DNA of 64,000 bases from NCBI RefSeq assembly GCF_039538065.1, contig NZ_BAABBR010000001.1, positions 124,001 through 188,000 on the forward strand, read 5' to 3'. Source of the DNA: Sphingomonas rosea (lineage in GTDB: Bacteria; Pseudomonadota; Alphaproteobacteria; Sphingomonadales; Sphingomonadaceae). Positions 1-7,490 of the stretch are shown one piece after another; position 1 is the first letter of the stretch, and each line of letters starts with the position of its first letter. The position numbers and the translations under genes are program-made. Below the pieces are notes generated by a model, which ran no database searches, was not told the DNA's origin, and saw only the letters and a list, made by a program, of their open reading frames with translations.

Positions 1-1329
1 CGTGGGATAGGTCACCTTGTACGAGCGGATCTCGAACCCGCCGCGAAGCTCGGGCTCGCCCTGCACCTCGAAGCCCGTCGGATCGCCCAGCGGCGCCAGG
101 CTCGACTGGAAGTCGGCGCGGACCTGCGGGGTGAAGTAATAAGCCAGGTTGTCGGTCACCTGCCGGCGGTCGAGCGCGCCGCGGCGCAGCGCATCGTAGA
201 GCGCCCGCGTCCGCGCGGTCATCGCCGCCTCGCCGCTCATCGCCACCGGCGTCGCCTTGGCCGGAAGCACGATCCCCGCGATCTGCCGGGCGATCGCGCC
301 ATAGGCCCGGCCCGACCAGCTGTTGGTCAGTACCACGATCGCCGCCTTGTCGTCGGGATAGACGTTGTTGACCGAAAGGAAGCCGACCGCCTCGCCGGTG
401 TGGGTGATGGCGTGGCGCCCGTCACGGTCGGCGTTGAAGACCCCGAGCCCGTAATGCGTATCGGTGCCGTCGGTCAGCTTGACGCTCGTCTCCTGCGCGG
501 CCCAGTCGTCGGCGGGAAGCAAAGTCCGGTTCATCCGCGCGATGTCCCACTTGGCGAGATCCTCGGCGGTCATCGACAATTCGCCCGCGGCATAAAGCCA
601 GCCGCGCGCCGCCGGCACCGCCGGCCGCACCGGCCCGAGCGCCGCCCGGCCATAGCCCTGCGGATAACGCGCGCCGATCGCGAGATCCTGGTCCATCACG
701 CTGGTCATGCCGAGCGGCTTGAACACGCGCTTCTGGAGGAAGGAGAGCAGCGGCATCCCCGACACCTTCTCGGCGATCATGCCTGCGACGACATAGCCCG
801 TGTTCGAATATTGCCACTTGGTGCCCGGCACATAATCGAGCGGCTTCTTGGCCCAGATGTCGACGATCCCCTGCGGCGTCACCGGCCTCGCCATCGCCGC
901 GAAGCTGTAGTCGTGCGGCCAGTAATCCTGCAGCCCCGAGGTGTGGCTGAGCAACTGGCGGATGCTGATCTGGTCACCCCCGCTGATCCCCGGCAGATAT
1001 TTCGCGACCTTGTCGTCGAGGCTGAGTTTCCCCTCGTCCTCGAGCAGCAGCAGCGCCGCGGCGGTGAACTGCTTCGAGTTGCTCGCAATCTGGAACGGCA
1101 TGGCCGGGCTCGCCACCGGCAGCGTCTCGGACGCCTTGCCATAGGCCTTGGCCATGACGATTCGCCCGCCCCGCACCACCGCGACCGACGCGGCCGGGAC
1201 GCCATAGGTCGCGAGCGAACTCGTCACCGCGGCGTCGATCTTCTGCTGTTCCTCGGGCGTGAGGCTCTGGGCGGCGGCGGGCGCGCAAAGGGCGACGAAG
1301 GCGGCAAGCGCCATGAGGGGACGGTGCAT
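1..1329 (-). CDS. Secreted serine hydrolase, beta-lactamase/DD-peptidase family (partial at 3' end)
   Basis: Reads off the left window edge, so the C-terminus is missing; 443 residues are visible. The protein begins with a signal peptide (MHRPLMALAAFVALCAPAAA, cleaved near AQS), so it acts in the periplasm or outside. The SxxK-type nucleophile motif SNSK lies near residue 84 and a YSN motif (QYSNTG) near residue 160, as in class C beta-lactamases, D-aminopeptidases and esterases of the same fold. Substrate cannot be told from sequence. The ATG at 1329 is preferred; an in-frame ATG at 1314 would still leave a signal peptide. Divergent from the 2-oxoacid dehydrogenase operon. Confidence 0.85.
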   Translation of the reverse strand, partial: MHRPLMALAAFVALCAPAAAQSLTPEEQQKIDAAVTSSLATYGVPAASVAVVRGGRIVMAKAYGKASETLPVASPAMPFQIASNSKQFTAAALLLLEDEGKLSLDDKVAKYLPGISGGDQISIRQLLSHTSGLQDYWPHDYSFAAMARPVTPQGIVDIWAKKPLDYVPGTKWQYSNTGYVVAGMIAEKVSGMPLLSFLQKRVFKPLGMTSVMDQDLAIGARYPQGYGRAALGPVRPAVPAARGWLYAAGELSMTAEDLAKWDIARMNRTLLPADDWAAQETSVKLTDGTDTHYGLGVFNADRDGRHAITHTGEAVGFLSVNNVYPDDKAAIVVLTNSWSGRAYGAIARQIAGIVLPAKATPVAMSGEAAMTARTRALYDALRRGALDRRQVTDNLAYYFTPQVRADFQSSLAPLGDPTGFEVQGEPELRGGFEIRSYKVTYPT

Positions 1330-1413
1330 GGCCGCGAGCCTAGCCCGCGCGAACGCCAAGTCCAGCCCGCCGGAGTTGCCGCCTCGCCTCGACCGCTTTA
1401 AGCGGCGGCGGCA

Positions 1414-2703
1414 ATGAGCGAGCTCGACCCCCAGACCCGCCGCAATGCGCCGGCCCTGTCCCTGCACGTGCCGGAGCCGAGCTATCGCCCGGGCGACACG
1501 CCGGACTTCTCCAATGTCGTGGTGCCTGCCGCCGGCGCGGCCCCGCGCCCCGACTCCGCCGCGCCTGCCGCCGAGACCCACCCGCTGACGAACCATCTCG
1601 TCCGCGTGCTCGACGAGAACGGCCAGGCCGTCGGTCCGTGGGACCCGCGCCTCGACCCCGACCGGCTGCGCAAGATGCTGCGCGACATGGTCACCGTGCG
1701 CGCCTTCGACGACCGCATGTACCGTGCCCAGCGGCAGGGGAAGACCAGCTTCTACATGAAGTGCACCGGCGAGGAGGCGATCGCGGTCGCCGCCGCCAAT
1801 GCGCTCCATGCCGACGACATGTGCTTCCCGACCTATCGCCAGCAGGGCCTGCTCGTGGCGCGCGGCTATCCGCTCACCGACATGATGTGCCAGATCTATT
1901 CGAATGCCGGCGACAAGCTCCACGGCCGCCAGCTGCCGATCATGTATTCGGACAAGCCGCACGGCTTCTTCTCGATCTCGGGCAATCTCGGCACCCAATA
2001 TCCGCAGGCGGTGGGCTGGGCGATGGCAAGCGCGATCAAGGGCGACAGCCGGATCGCCATGGGCTGGATCGGCGAGGGCGCGACGGCCGAGGGCGACTTC
2101 CACTCGGCCCTGACCTTCGCCGCGGTCTACCAGGCGCCGGTCATCCTCGCGGTGGTCAACAACCAGTGGGCGATCTCGAGCTTCTCGGGCATCGCCGGGG
2201 CCGAGCAATCGACCTTCGCCGCGCGCGCGGTCGGCTACGGCATCGCGGGCCTCCGCGTCGACGGCAATGACGCGCTCGCCGTCTACGCCGCGGTCGACTG
2301 GGCGTCCGAGCGCGCCCGCGCCAACGCCGGACCGACCCTGATCGAATTCTTCACCTACCGCGCCGAGGGCCATTCGACCTCGGACGATCCCACCGGCTAC
2401 CGCCCCGCCGGCGAAGCGCAGCAATGGCCGCTCGGCGATCCGGTCGAACGCCTCAAGGCGCATCTCGTCGGGCTCGGCGAATGGGACGACGAACGCCACG
2501 CCGCGCTCGTCGCCGAGGCCGACAGGGAAGTCCGCGCCGCGCAGAAGCAGGCCGAGGCGCAGGGCATCCTCCCCGGCCAGGGCTTCGACCGCATCGGCTC
2601 GATGTTCGAGGACGTCTATGCCGACACTCCCTGGCACCTCGCCGAACAGCGCGAGGAAGCGCTGGGCGAGGCCCGCGTCTACCTCGGACGGGATGCAAGC
2701 TAA
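1414..2703 (+). CDS. bkdA1: Branched-chain 2-oxoacid dehydrogenase E1 component, alpha subunit
   Basis: Thiamine-diphosphate subunit of the complex that oxidatively decarboxylates branched-chain 2-oxo acids (valine, leucine and isoleucine breakdown). 429 residues, the usual length. An N-terminal extension of about 85 residues precedes the dehydrogenase domain. The TPP/Mg motif is at 220-250, written GEGATAEGDF and ending in NN, so the usual GDG is GEG here. The C-terminal half keeps the E1-alpha helices (YRAEGHSTSDDPTGYR). The E1 beta and E2 genes follow at once with 1-base spacing or overlap, so the three are one operon. No E3 (lipoamide dehydrogenase) gene is present; it must be encoded elsewhere. 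Confidence 0.93.
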   Translation: MSELDPQTRRNAPALSLHVPEPSYRPGDTPDFSNVVVPAAGAAPRPDSAAPAAETHPLTNHLVRVLDENGQAVGPWDPRLDPDRLRKMLRDMVTVRAFDDRMYRAQRQGKTSFYMKCTGEEAIAVAAANALHADDMCFPTYRQQGLLVARGYPLTDMMCQIYSNAGDKLHGRQLPIMYSDKPHGFFSISGNLGTQYPQAVGWAMASAIKGDSRIAMGWIGEGATAEGDFHSALTFAAVYQAPVILAVVNNQWAISSFSGIAGAEQSTFAARAVGYGIAGLRVDGNDALAVYAAVDWASERARANAGPTLIEFFTYRAEGHSTSDDPTGYRPAGEAQQWPLGDPVERLKAHLVGLGEWDDERHAALVAEADREVRAAQKQAEAQGILPGQGFDRIGSMFEDVYADTPWHLAEQREEALGEARVYLGRDAS

Positions 2704-2704
2704 G

Positions 2705-3718
2705 ATGCCCACGCGTAACATGATCGAGGCCATCAACGACGCGCATCGCGTGGTCATGGCGGCCGACCCCGACATCGTCGTCTTCGGCGAGGACGTCGGC
2801 TATTTCGGCGGCGTGTTCCGCGCCACCGCCGGCCTGCAGAAGGAATTCGGCAAGGAGCGCTGCTTCGACGCCCCGATTTCCGAGGGCGGGATCGTCGGCA
2901 CCGCGGTCGGCATGGCGGCCTACGGTCTGAAGCCACTCATCGAGATCCAGTTCGCCGACTACATCTACCCCGGCTACGACCAGATCGTCTCCGAGGTCGC
3001 CCGCATGCGCTATCGCACCGCGGGCGAATGGACGATGCCGATGGTCATTCGCTCGCCCTATGGCGGCGGCATCTTCGGCGGCCAGACCCACAGCCAGAGC
3101 CCGGAAGCCCTGTTCACCCATGTCGCGGGGCTGAAGGTCGTCATCCCCTCGACCCCCTATGACGCCAAGGGCCTGCTGATCGCCGCCGTGGAAGACCCCG
3201 ATCCGGTGATCTTCTTCGAGCCCAAGCGCATCTACAACGGCCCCTTCGACGGCCATCACGACAAGCCCGTGAAGCCTTGGTCGAAGCATGCCGACAGCGA
3301 GGTGCCCGACGGCCACTACACCGTGCCGCTCGGCAAGGCGCGGATCGTCCGCCCGGGCAACGACCTCACCGTCATCGCCTACGGCACCATGGTCCACGTC
3401 GCGCTCGCCGCCGTCGAGGAGAATGGCATCGACGCCGAGGTCATCGACCTTCGCACCCTCGTCCCCGTCGACATGGCGACGATCGAGGAAAGCGTGAAGA
3501 AGACCGGCCGCGCGCTGGTCGTCCAGGAAGCGACCAAGACGAGCGGCTATGCGAGCGAACTCGTCACCCTCATCCAGGAGCGCTGCTTCTACCACCTCGA
3601 GGCGCCGGTCGGGCGCGTGTCCGGCTGGGATACGCCCTACCCCCACGCCTATGAATGGATCTATTTCCCTGGCCCCATCCGCATGCGCCAGGCTCTCGAG
3701 AAAGTGATGGCCGACTGA
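2705..3718 (+). CDS. bkdA2: Branched-chain 2-oxoacid dehydrogenase E1 component, beta subunit
   Basis: Partner of the upstream E1 alpha; together they form the alpha2beta2 decarboxylase. 337 residues from the ATG at 2705 (MPTRNMIEAIND). In-frame starts further upstream exist (2618 and 2693) but lie inside the E1 alpha gene, and the GGACGGG stretch near 2687-2693 is correctly spaced only for 2705. Family motifs include GEDVGYFGGVFRAT, the EIQFADYIYPGYDQ segment and the transketolase C-terminal domain beginning near LGKARIVRPG. The stop overlaps the E2 start by one base. Confidence 0.93.
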   Translation: MPTRNMIEAINDAHRVVMAADPDIVVFGEDVGYFGGVFRATAGLQKEFGKERCFDAPISEGGIVGTAVGMAAYGLKPLIEIQFADYIYPGYDQIVSEVARMRYRTAGEWTMPMVIRSPYGGGIFGGQTHSQSPEALFTHVAGLKVVIPSTPYDAKGLLIAAVEDPDPVIFFEPKRIYNGPFDGHHDKPVKPWSKHADSEVPDGHYTVPLGKARIVRPGNDLTVIAYGTMVHVALAAVEENGIDAEVIDLRTLVPVDMATIEESVKKTGRALVVQEATKTSGYASELVTLIQERCFYHLEAPVGRVSGWDTPYPHAYEWIYFPGPIRMRQALEKVMAD

Positions 3719-5037
3719 TGGCGACCTACCAGTTCAAGCTCCCCGACATCGGCGAAGGCATTGCCGAGGCCGAGATCGTCGCCTGGCACATCAAGGTCGG
3801 CGACCGCGTCGAGGAAGACCAGCAACTCGCCGACATGATGACCGACAAGGCCACGGTCGAGATGGAATCGCCCGTCGCCGGCGTGGTGAAGAGCCTCGCG
3901 GGCGAAGTCGGCGACCAGATCGCGATCGGCTCGGTGCTGGTCGAAATCGAGACCGAGGGTGCCGACGCGCCTGCCGCCGAGGCCGAGGAAGTCCCGCTGG
4001 CCGACGGCGCGGCGGTCCCGACGCCGGCGCAGGAAGAAGCCAATCCGACGCTGGAGGTCGCTCCGGAGCCCGTTCGTCCTGAGCGGAGCGCGGAGCGCGC
4101 AGTCGAAGGGCGCCCGACCGAACAGCAGGACGAGCGTCGCTCGACGTCGCTCGGCACGAACGACGATGCGGGAGCCCACAAGACCCCCATCCTCACCACC
4201 CCCGCCGTCCGCGCCCGCGCGCGCGACCTCGGCATCGACCTTGGCCAGGTGAAGCACCAGGGCGAGCACATCCGCCACGCCGACCTCGACGCTTACCTCC
4301 TCTACAATGGCGGGCAGGTCTCGGGCCGCTCCTCGGGCGCCGCGCGTGCCGACGAGCAGATCAAGGTCGTGGGTCTCCGCCGCAAGATCGCGGAGAACAT
4401 GCAGGCCGCCAAGCGCCGCATCCCGCACTTCGCGCTCGTGGAAGAGTTTGACGTCACCGCGCTCGAAGAGACCCGCGCGATGATGAACCGCGACCGGGGC
4501 CAGAACCCCAAGCTCACGCTCCTCCCCTTCCTGATCACCGCGCTGGTCCGCACCTTCCCGGACTTTCCGATGATCAACGCCACCTATGACGACGAAGCCA
4601 ATGTCGTGACCCGCCACGGCGGCGTCCACATGGGCATGGCCGCGCAGACCCCGAGCGGGCTGATGGTCCCCGTCATCCGCAACGCCGAGCGCCTCTCGAT
4701 CTGGCAGCTTGCCGCCGAGATCGCCCGCCTGTCGGACGCCGCCAAGACCGGCAAGGCGACCCGCGAGGAGCTGTCGAACCCGACCTTCACCATCTCGTCG
4801 CTGGGGCCGTGGGGCGGGATCGCCTCGACCCCCGTCATCTCGCCTCCGCAGGTCGCGACGGTCGCGGTCAACAAGGTCGAGGAGAAGGTCGTGCCCGTGA
4901 ACGGCGAGCTCGAGATCCGCAAGCGGATGAACCTCTCGCTCTCCTGCGACCACCGCGTGGTCGACGGCTGGGACGCGGCGACCTTCCTCCAGGCGCTGAA
5001 GCCCCTGATCGAGAACCCGCTGCGGCTGCTCGCCTGA
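3718..5037 (+). CDS. bkdB: Dihydrolipoyl acyltransferase (E2) of the branched-chain 2-oxoacid dehydrogenase complex
   Basis: Core acyltransferase that moves the acyl group from E1 to CoA. 439 residues from the ATG overlapping the E1 beta stop. Domains in order: one lipoyl domain (1-80, lipoyl lysine K44 in MTDKATVEM), an acidic Ala/Pro linker, a peripheral subunit-binding domain (about 159-194, TPAVRARARDLGID) and the catalytic domain (about 215-439) with the DHRVVDG motif at 411-417. The linker contains a translated palindromic repeat (residues about 118-148, RPERSAERAVEG to STSLGTND) that also occurs at the rdgB-hemW junction; the flexible linker is the position most likely to tolerate it. 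Confidence 0.94.
   Translation: MATYQFKLPDIGEGIAEAEIVAWHIKVGDRVEEDQQLADMMTDKATVEMESPVAGVVKSLAGEVGDQIAIGSVLVEIETEGADAPAAEAEEVPLADGAAVPTPAQEEANPTLEVAPEPVRPERSAERAVEGRPTEQQDERRSTSLGTNDDAGAHKTPILTTPAVRARARDLGIDLGQVKHQGEHIRHADLDAYLLYNGGQVSGRSSGAARADEQIKVVGLRRKIAENMQAAKRRIPHFALVEEFDVTALEETRAMMNRDRGQNPKLTLLPFLITALVRTFPDFPMINATYDDEANVVTRHGGVHMGMAAQTPSGLMVPVIRNAERLSIWQLAAEIARLSDAAKTGKATREELSNPTFTISSLGPWGGIASTPVISPPQVATVAVNKVEEKVVPVNGELEIRKRMNLSLSCDHRVVDGWDAATFLQALKPLIENPLRLLA
4071..4162. repeat. Palindromic repeat inside the E2 linker, read in frame
   Basis: A 92-base element bounded by CGTTCGTCCTGAGCG (4071-4085) and CGCTCGGCACGAACG (4148-4162), which are reverse complements at 13 of 15 positions. 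It is open in the E2 frame and gives the peptide RPERSAERAVEG...STSLGTND. A second copy of the same class and orientation is at 28546-28625. Confidence 0.8.
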
Positions 5038-5137
5038 GCGATTGACCTCTCCCCGCGGGAGGTCCAGCTTCTCCTCCGCCTCCGCGCCTCGCCAGCGCGA
5101 ACGCCCGTGCGTGTCATGGCCGATCAGGGGGATTAAG

Positions 5138-5635
5138 ATGCAGAAATTGCTCGCGATTGCCGCGCTATGCGTTGCAGGTCCGGCCGTCGCCGCCGCACCG
5201 GCCGATGACGCGGTAAAGGCCGTCACCACCGTGCTCGACAAGTTCAACGCCGGCGACGTGCAGGCCTTCATCGATGCCCATGCCCCCGACGCCGTCATCA
5301 TCGACGAATTCGCGCCTTACCAGTGGTCGGGCGACGGCTCGGTCAAGCGCTGGCTCGACGACTATTCAAAGGACGCGGCCGCGCGGAAGATTGCGGGCGG
5401 CAGGATGCTTTACGGCCGGCAGACGCAGGGCACGAGCTTCGGGGAACGGGCCTATGTCGTCCTGCCCACCACTTATTGTCTGACCGAGGCCGGTATCCCC
5501 AAGGCCGCCGACGGCCACATGACCTTCGTCATGGCGCGCTCGGGCGAGGCCTGGAAGATCGCCAGCTGGACCTATTCGGCGCCGCCGCCGACGGCTTACA
5601 CCGCGAAGCAGGGTAAGTGCGGCAAGGCCAAATAG
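5138..5635 (+). CDS. Secreted SnoaL-like / NTF2-fold protein
   Basis: 165 residues from ATG 5138, which follows a CAGGGGGAT ribosome site and opens a clear signal peptide (MQKLLAIAALCVAGPAVAAA). A longer in-frame start at 5042 would bury the signal peptide, so it was not used. The mature part (VLDKFNAGDVQAFIDAHAPDAVIIDE... then WKIASWTYS) has the cone-shaped SnoaL/DUF4440 pattern of ketosteroid-isomerase-like proteins. Such proteins include enzymes and binding proteins; nothing here names a substrate. Lies 100 bases after the E2 gene and may be cotranscribed with it. Confidence 0.75.
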   Translation: MQKLLAIAALCVAGPAVAAAPADDAVKAVTTVLDKFNAGDVQAFIDAHAPDAVIIDEFAPYQWSGDGSVKRWLDDYSKDAAARKIAGGRMLYGRQTQGTSFGERAYVVLPTTYCLTEAGIPKAADGHMTFVMARSGEAWKIASWTYSAPPPTAYTAKQGKCGKAK

Positions 5636-5642
5636 CTGCCGA

Positions 5643-5885
5643 TCAATCCTTCCCGATCTCGCGCCAGCTCTTCTCGCTGACTTCAACATCATACTTCTTG
5701 GCCGCGGCCTTGATCCGCTTCCAGGCGTCGTCGCGCTCGGCGTCGGTCACGCCTTTCACCTGATGGAAACGCGCGATCGCGTTGCGGACGTGGGTCGCGT
5801 CCTCGAGCGGCTCCTTGCGCTGTTCTGGAAAGGCGAATTGTCCGCCTTTCAGGTCGTCACGCTGCTTGTCGTCGAGCTTGGTCAT
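5643..5885 (-). CDS. Small DUF6582-type protein
   Basis: 80 residues, soluble and highly charged, with the conserved-looking core EDATHVRNAIARFHQVKGV followed by TDAERDDAWKRIKAAAKKYDV. This pattern resembles small proteins classed as DUF6582, found in many proteobacteria and some phages; function unknown. Convergent with the SnoaL-like gene, 7 bases between stops. The start ATG at 5885 has AAGGAGAG just upstream. Confidence 0.7.
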   Translation of the reverse strand: MTKLDDKQRDDLKGGQFAFPEQRKEPLEDATHVRNAIARFHQVKGVTDAERDDAWKRIKAAAKKYDVEVSEKSWREIGKD

Positions 5886-5915
5886 CGGCGCTCTCCTTCG
5901 AAGCGAAGGGAACGC

Positions 5916-5942
5916 GCGGGCGGCGCTGGTCGTGCCGCCCGC
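5916..5942 (-). terminator. Hairpin after the DoxX gene
   Basis: GCGGGCGGC (5916-5924) and GCCGCCCGC (5934-5942) form a 9-bp GC stem with a 9-base loop directly after the DoxX stop. No U-run is visible, so it could be a terminator or only a transcript-end stabiliser. Confidence 0.45.
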
Positions 5943-5947
5943 CGCGA

Positions 5948-6355
5948 CTAGCGGCCCCGTGGCCCGCGCGAGCCGTCGATGCTGAGCGCACCGGGGCCGG
6001 CGAAGACGAAGTAGAGGAAGACGAAGCAGTAGAGCACCGCCGCGTCCCCGCCATTGTTGACGGGGAAGAAGTTCTGCGGCGCATGGGCCATGAAATAGGC
6101 CGCCGCCATCGTGCCCGAGGCGAGGAACGCCGCCGGCCGGGTGAACAGGCCGAGTGCGATCAGCACGCCCGTCACCAGTTCGATGAGCCCGGCATAGGCC
6201 CCCGGATTGTCGAGCGCGAGCCCGCTTCCGGCGCGCTCGCCCGCCGGGAACGACAGGAATTTCTGCGTCCCGTGGGCGAGGAACAGGAGCCCCGACATGA
6301 TCCGCAGCACCCCATGGGCAAGCGGGGCGGATGCGGAGAGACGGTTATTGGCCAT
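5948..6355 (-). CDS. DoxX family membrane protein
   Basis: 135 residues with four hydrophobic helices. The N-terminal part LRIMSGLLFLAHGTQKFL is the DoxX signature, followed by LIELVTGVLIALGLFTRPAA. DoxX proteins are inner membrane proteins linked to quinone or thiol redox homeostasis in some bacteria; the exact role is open. Start ATG 6355 (MANNRLSAS) is supported by CAGGAGC about 10 bases upstream; a longer frame to 6427 lacks such a site. Follows the azoreductase gene on the same strand, 32 bases away, and is probably cotranscribed with it. Confidence 0.85.
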   Translation of the reverse strand: MANNRLSASAPLAHGVLRIMSGLLFLAHGTQKFLSFPAGERAGSGLALDNPGAYAGLIELVTGVLIALGLFTRPAAFLASGTMAAAYFMAHAPQNFFPVNNGGDAAVLYCFVFLYFVFAGPGALSIDGSRGPRGR

Positions 6356-6386
6356 ATGAACGGGGCTCCTGCTGTTACTTTCCGCT

Positions 6387-6938
6387 TTAGGCGGCAAGCC
6401 GCACCGTTTCGTCAAGCGCGGTGGCAAGGCTCGCCTCGCGCTGCTCGGGGCCGACCGCGATCCCGTCGGCCGCGACGAACTCGGGTTCGATCCCGATGAA
6501 GCCGAACACGCCGCGCAGATAGGTCTCGGTATGCTCGAGCGCGCTCGCCGGCGATCCGGCGCCGTAGAAGCCGCCCCGCGCCAGCGCGACGATCACCCGC
6601 TTGCCCCCGGCGAGGCCCTCGGGGCCGCTCTCGGTGTAGCGGAAGGTCTTGCCCGCCACGAGGATCCGGTCGAGCCACGACTTGAGCTGCGTCGGCACCG
6701 TGAAATTGTACATCGGCGCGCCGATCACCACCGTGTCCGCCGCCAGGAACTCGTCGAGTACGCTGGTGTCGGCAAAGGCGCCGAGCGTCAGGTGATCGAT
6801 CGGGTCGGCGACGAGGTCGCGGTGAATGACGTTCGTCCCGGGCGCGGTTTCCACCAGCCGCTCGACGATCGAGCGGGTGATCTGGCGGCTGACGCTGTTC
6901 TCGCCGGTGATGCTGCTGTCGAGCTGGAGGATGGTCAC
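6387..6938 (-). CDS. azoR: FMN-dependent NADH:quinone oxidoreductase / azoreductase
   Basis: 183 residues of the flavodoxin-fold AzoR family, which reduces quinones and azo compounds in two-electron steps. The fold is seen in [20 protein letters not shown] at the N-terminus, the FMN-contact segment [20 protein letters not shown] and a GGFYG loop. The start is the GTG at 6938, six bases after AAGGAG; the open frame runs on upstream to 7436, but that part is antisense to the HxlR gene and has no ribosome site. Divergent from the HxlR regulator, so quinone or electrophile control is likely. Confidence 0.9.
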   Translation of the reverse strand: MTILQLDSSITGENSVSRQITRSIVERLVETAPGTNVIHRDLVADPIDHLTLGAFADTSVLDEFLAADTVVIGAPMYNFTVPTQLKSWLDRILVAGKTFRYTESGPEGLAGGKRVIVALARGGFYGAGSPASALEHTETYLRGVFGFIGIEPEFVAADGIAVGPEQREASLATALDETVRLAA

Positions 6939-7082
6939 TATTCGCTCCTTAGTATTGTTTTGTAACTGGAGCACGCTAAGTAACCACCCAAGGATCGCCC
7001 GCAAGAACGCACCAAATTGTGGGCGACGAACAAATTTGTGCCCGGGAACAGCGATGTGCCCGGCCACTTCGAGAGGATCGCC
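6939..7082. promoter_or_regulatory. Divergent azoR/HxlR control region
   Basis: 144-base region between two divergent genes. It holds two direct repeats of GTAAC 18 bases apart (6962-6966, 6980-6984) near the azoR start and two copies of a CAAATT(T)GTG box (7013-7021, 7031-7040) near the regulator. HxlR proteins commonly bind repeats in such gaps; the assignment as operators is inference. Confidence 0.45.
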
Positions 7083-7457
7083 ATGAAGGACCCTGCCAGC
7101 CCCGTCTGCCGCACCATCAGCACCCTGCTCAGCCGGATCGGCGACAAATGGTCGGTGCTGGTCGTGACCACCTTGGGCGAGGGGCCCCGCCGCTTCAACG
7201 AGCTGCGCCGCGAAATCCCCGCCGTCTCGCAGCGGATGCTGACCCTCACCTTGCGCAATCTCGAGCGCGACGGCCTCGTCAGCCGCGCGGTCACGCCCTC
7301 GATCCCGCCCCGGGTCGATTATGCGCTGACCCCCCTGGGCGAATCGCTCCGCTGCCCGATCGCGGCCCTGTCCGACTGGGCGATCGCCAACGTCGCCGAG
7401 ATCCACGAGGCGCAGCGCCGCTTCGATCACGAGCACGACCAGGCCGCGGCGGCCTAG
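7083..7457 (+). CDS. HxlR-family winged-helix transcriptional regulator
   Basis: 124 residues with the HxlR pattern: a Cys near the N-terminus ([19 protein letters not shown]), the recognition region [20 protein letters not shown] and the wing [10 protein letters not shown]. Many HxlR regulators sense quinones or electrophiles through that N-terminal Cys (residue 9) and control a neighbouring oxidoreductase, which fits the divergent azoR. ATG 7083 is chosen because GAGAGGATC lies just before it; the frame is open to 7017. Confidence 0.88.
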   Translation: MKDPASPVCRTISTLLSRIGDKWSVLVVTTLGEGPRRFNELRREIPAVSQRMLTLTLRNLERDGLVSRAVTPSIPPRVDYALTPLGESLRCPIAALSDWAIANVAEIHEAQRRFDHEHDQAAAA

Positions 7458-7490
7458 CCCTTACCGGACTTGCTTTGCTAGGCGCGGTGG

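Noticed and set aside
6939-7436. An N-terminal extension of azoR by 166 codons.
   Set aside because: It is antisense to the HxlR gene, has no flavodoxin features, and a GTG with a strong ribosome site gives the family start.
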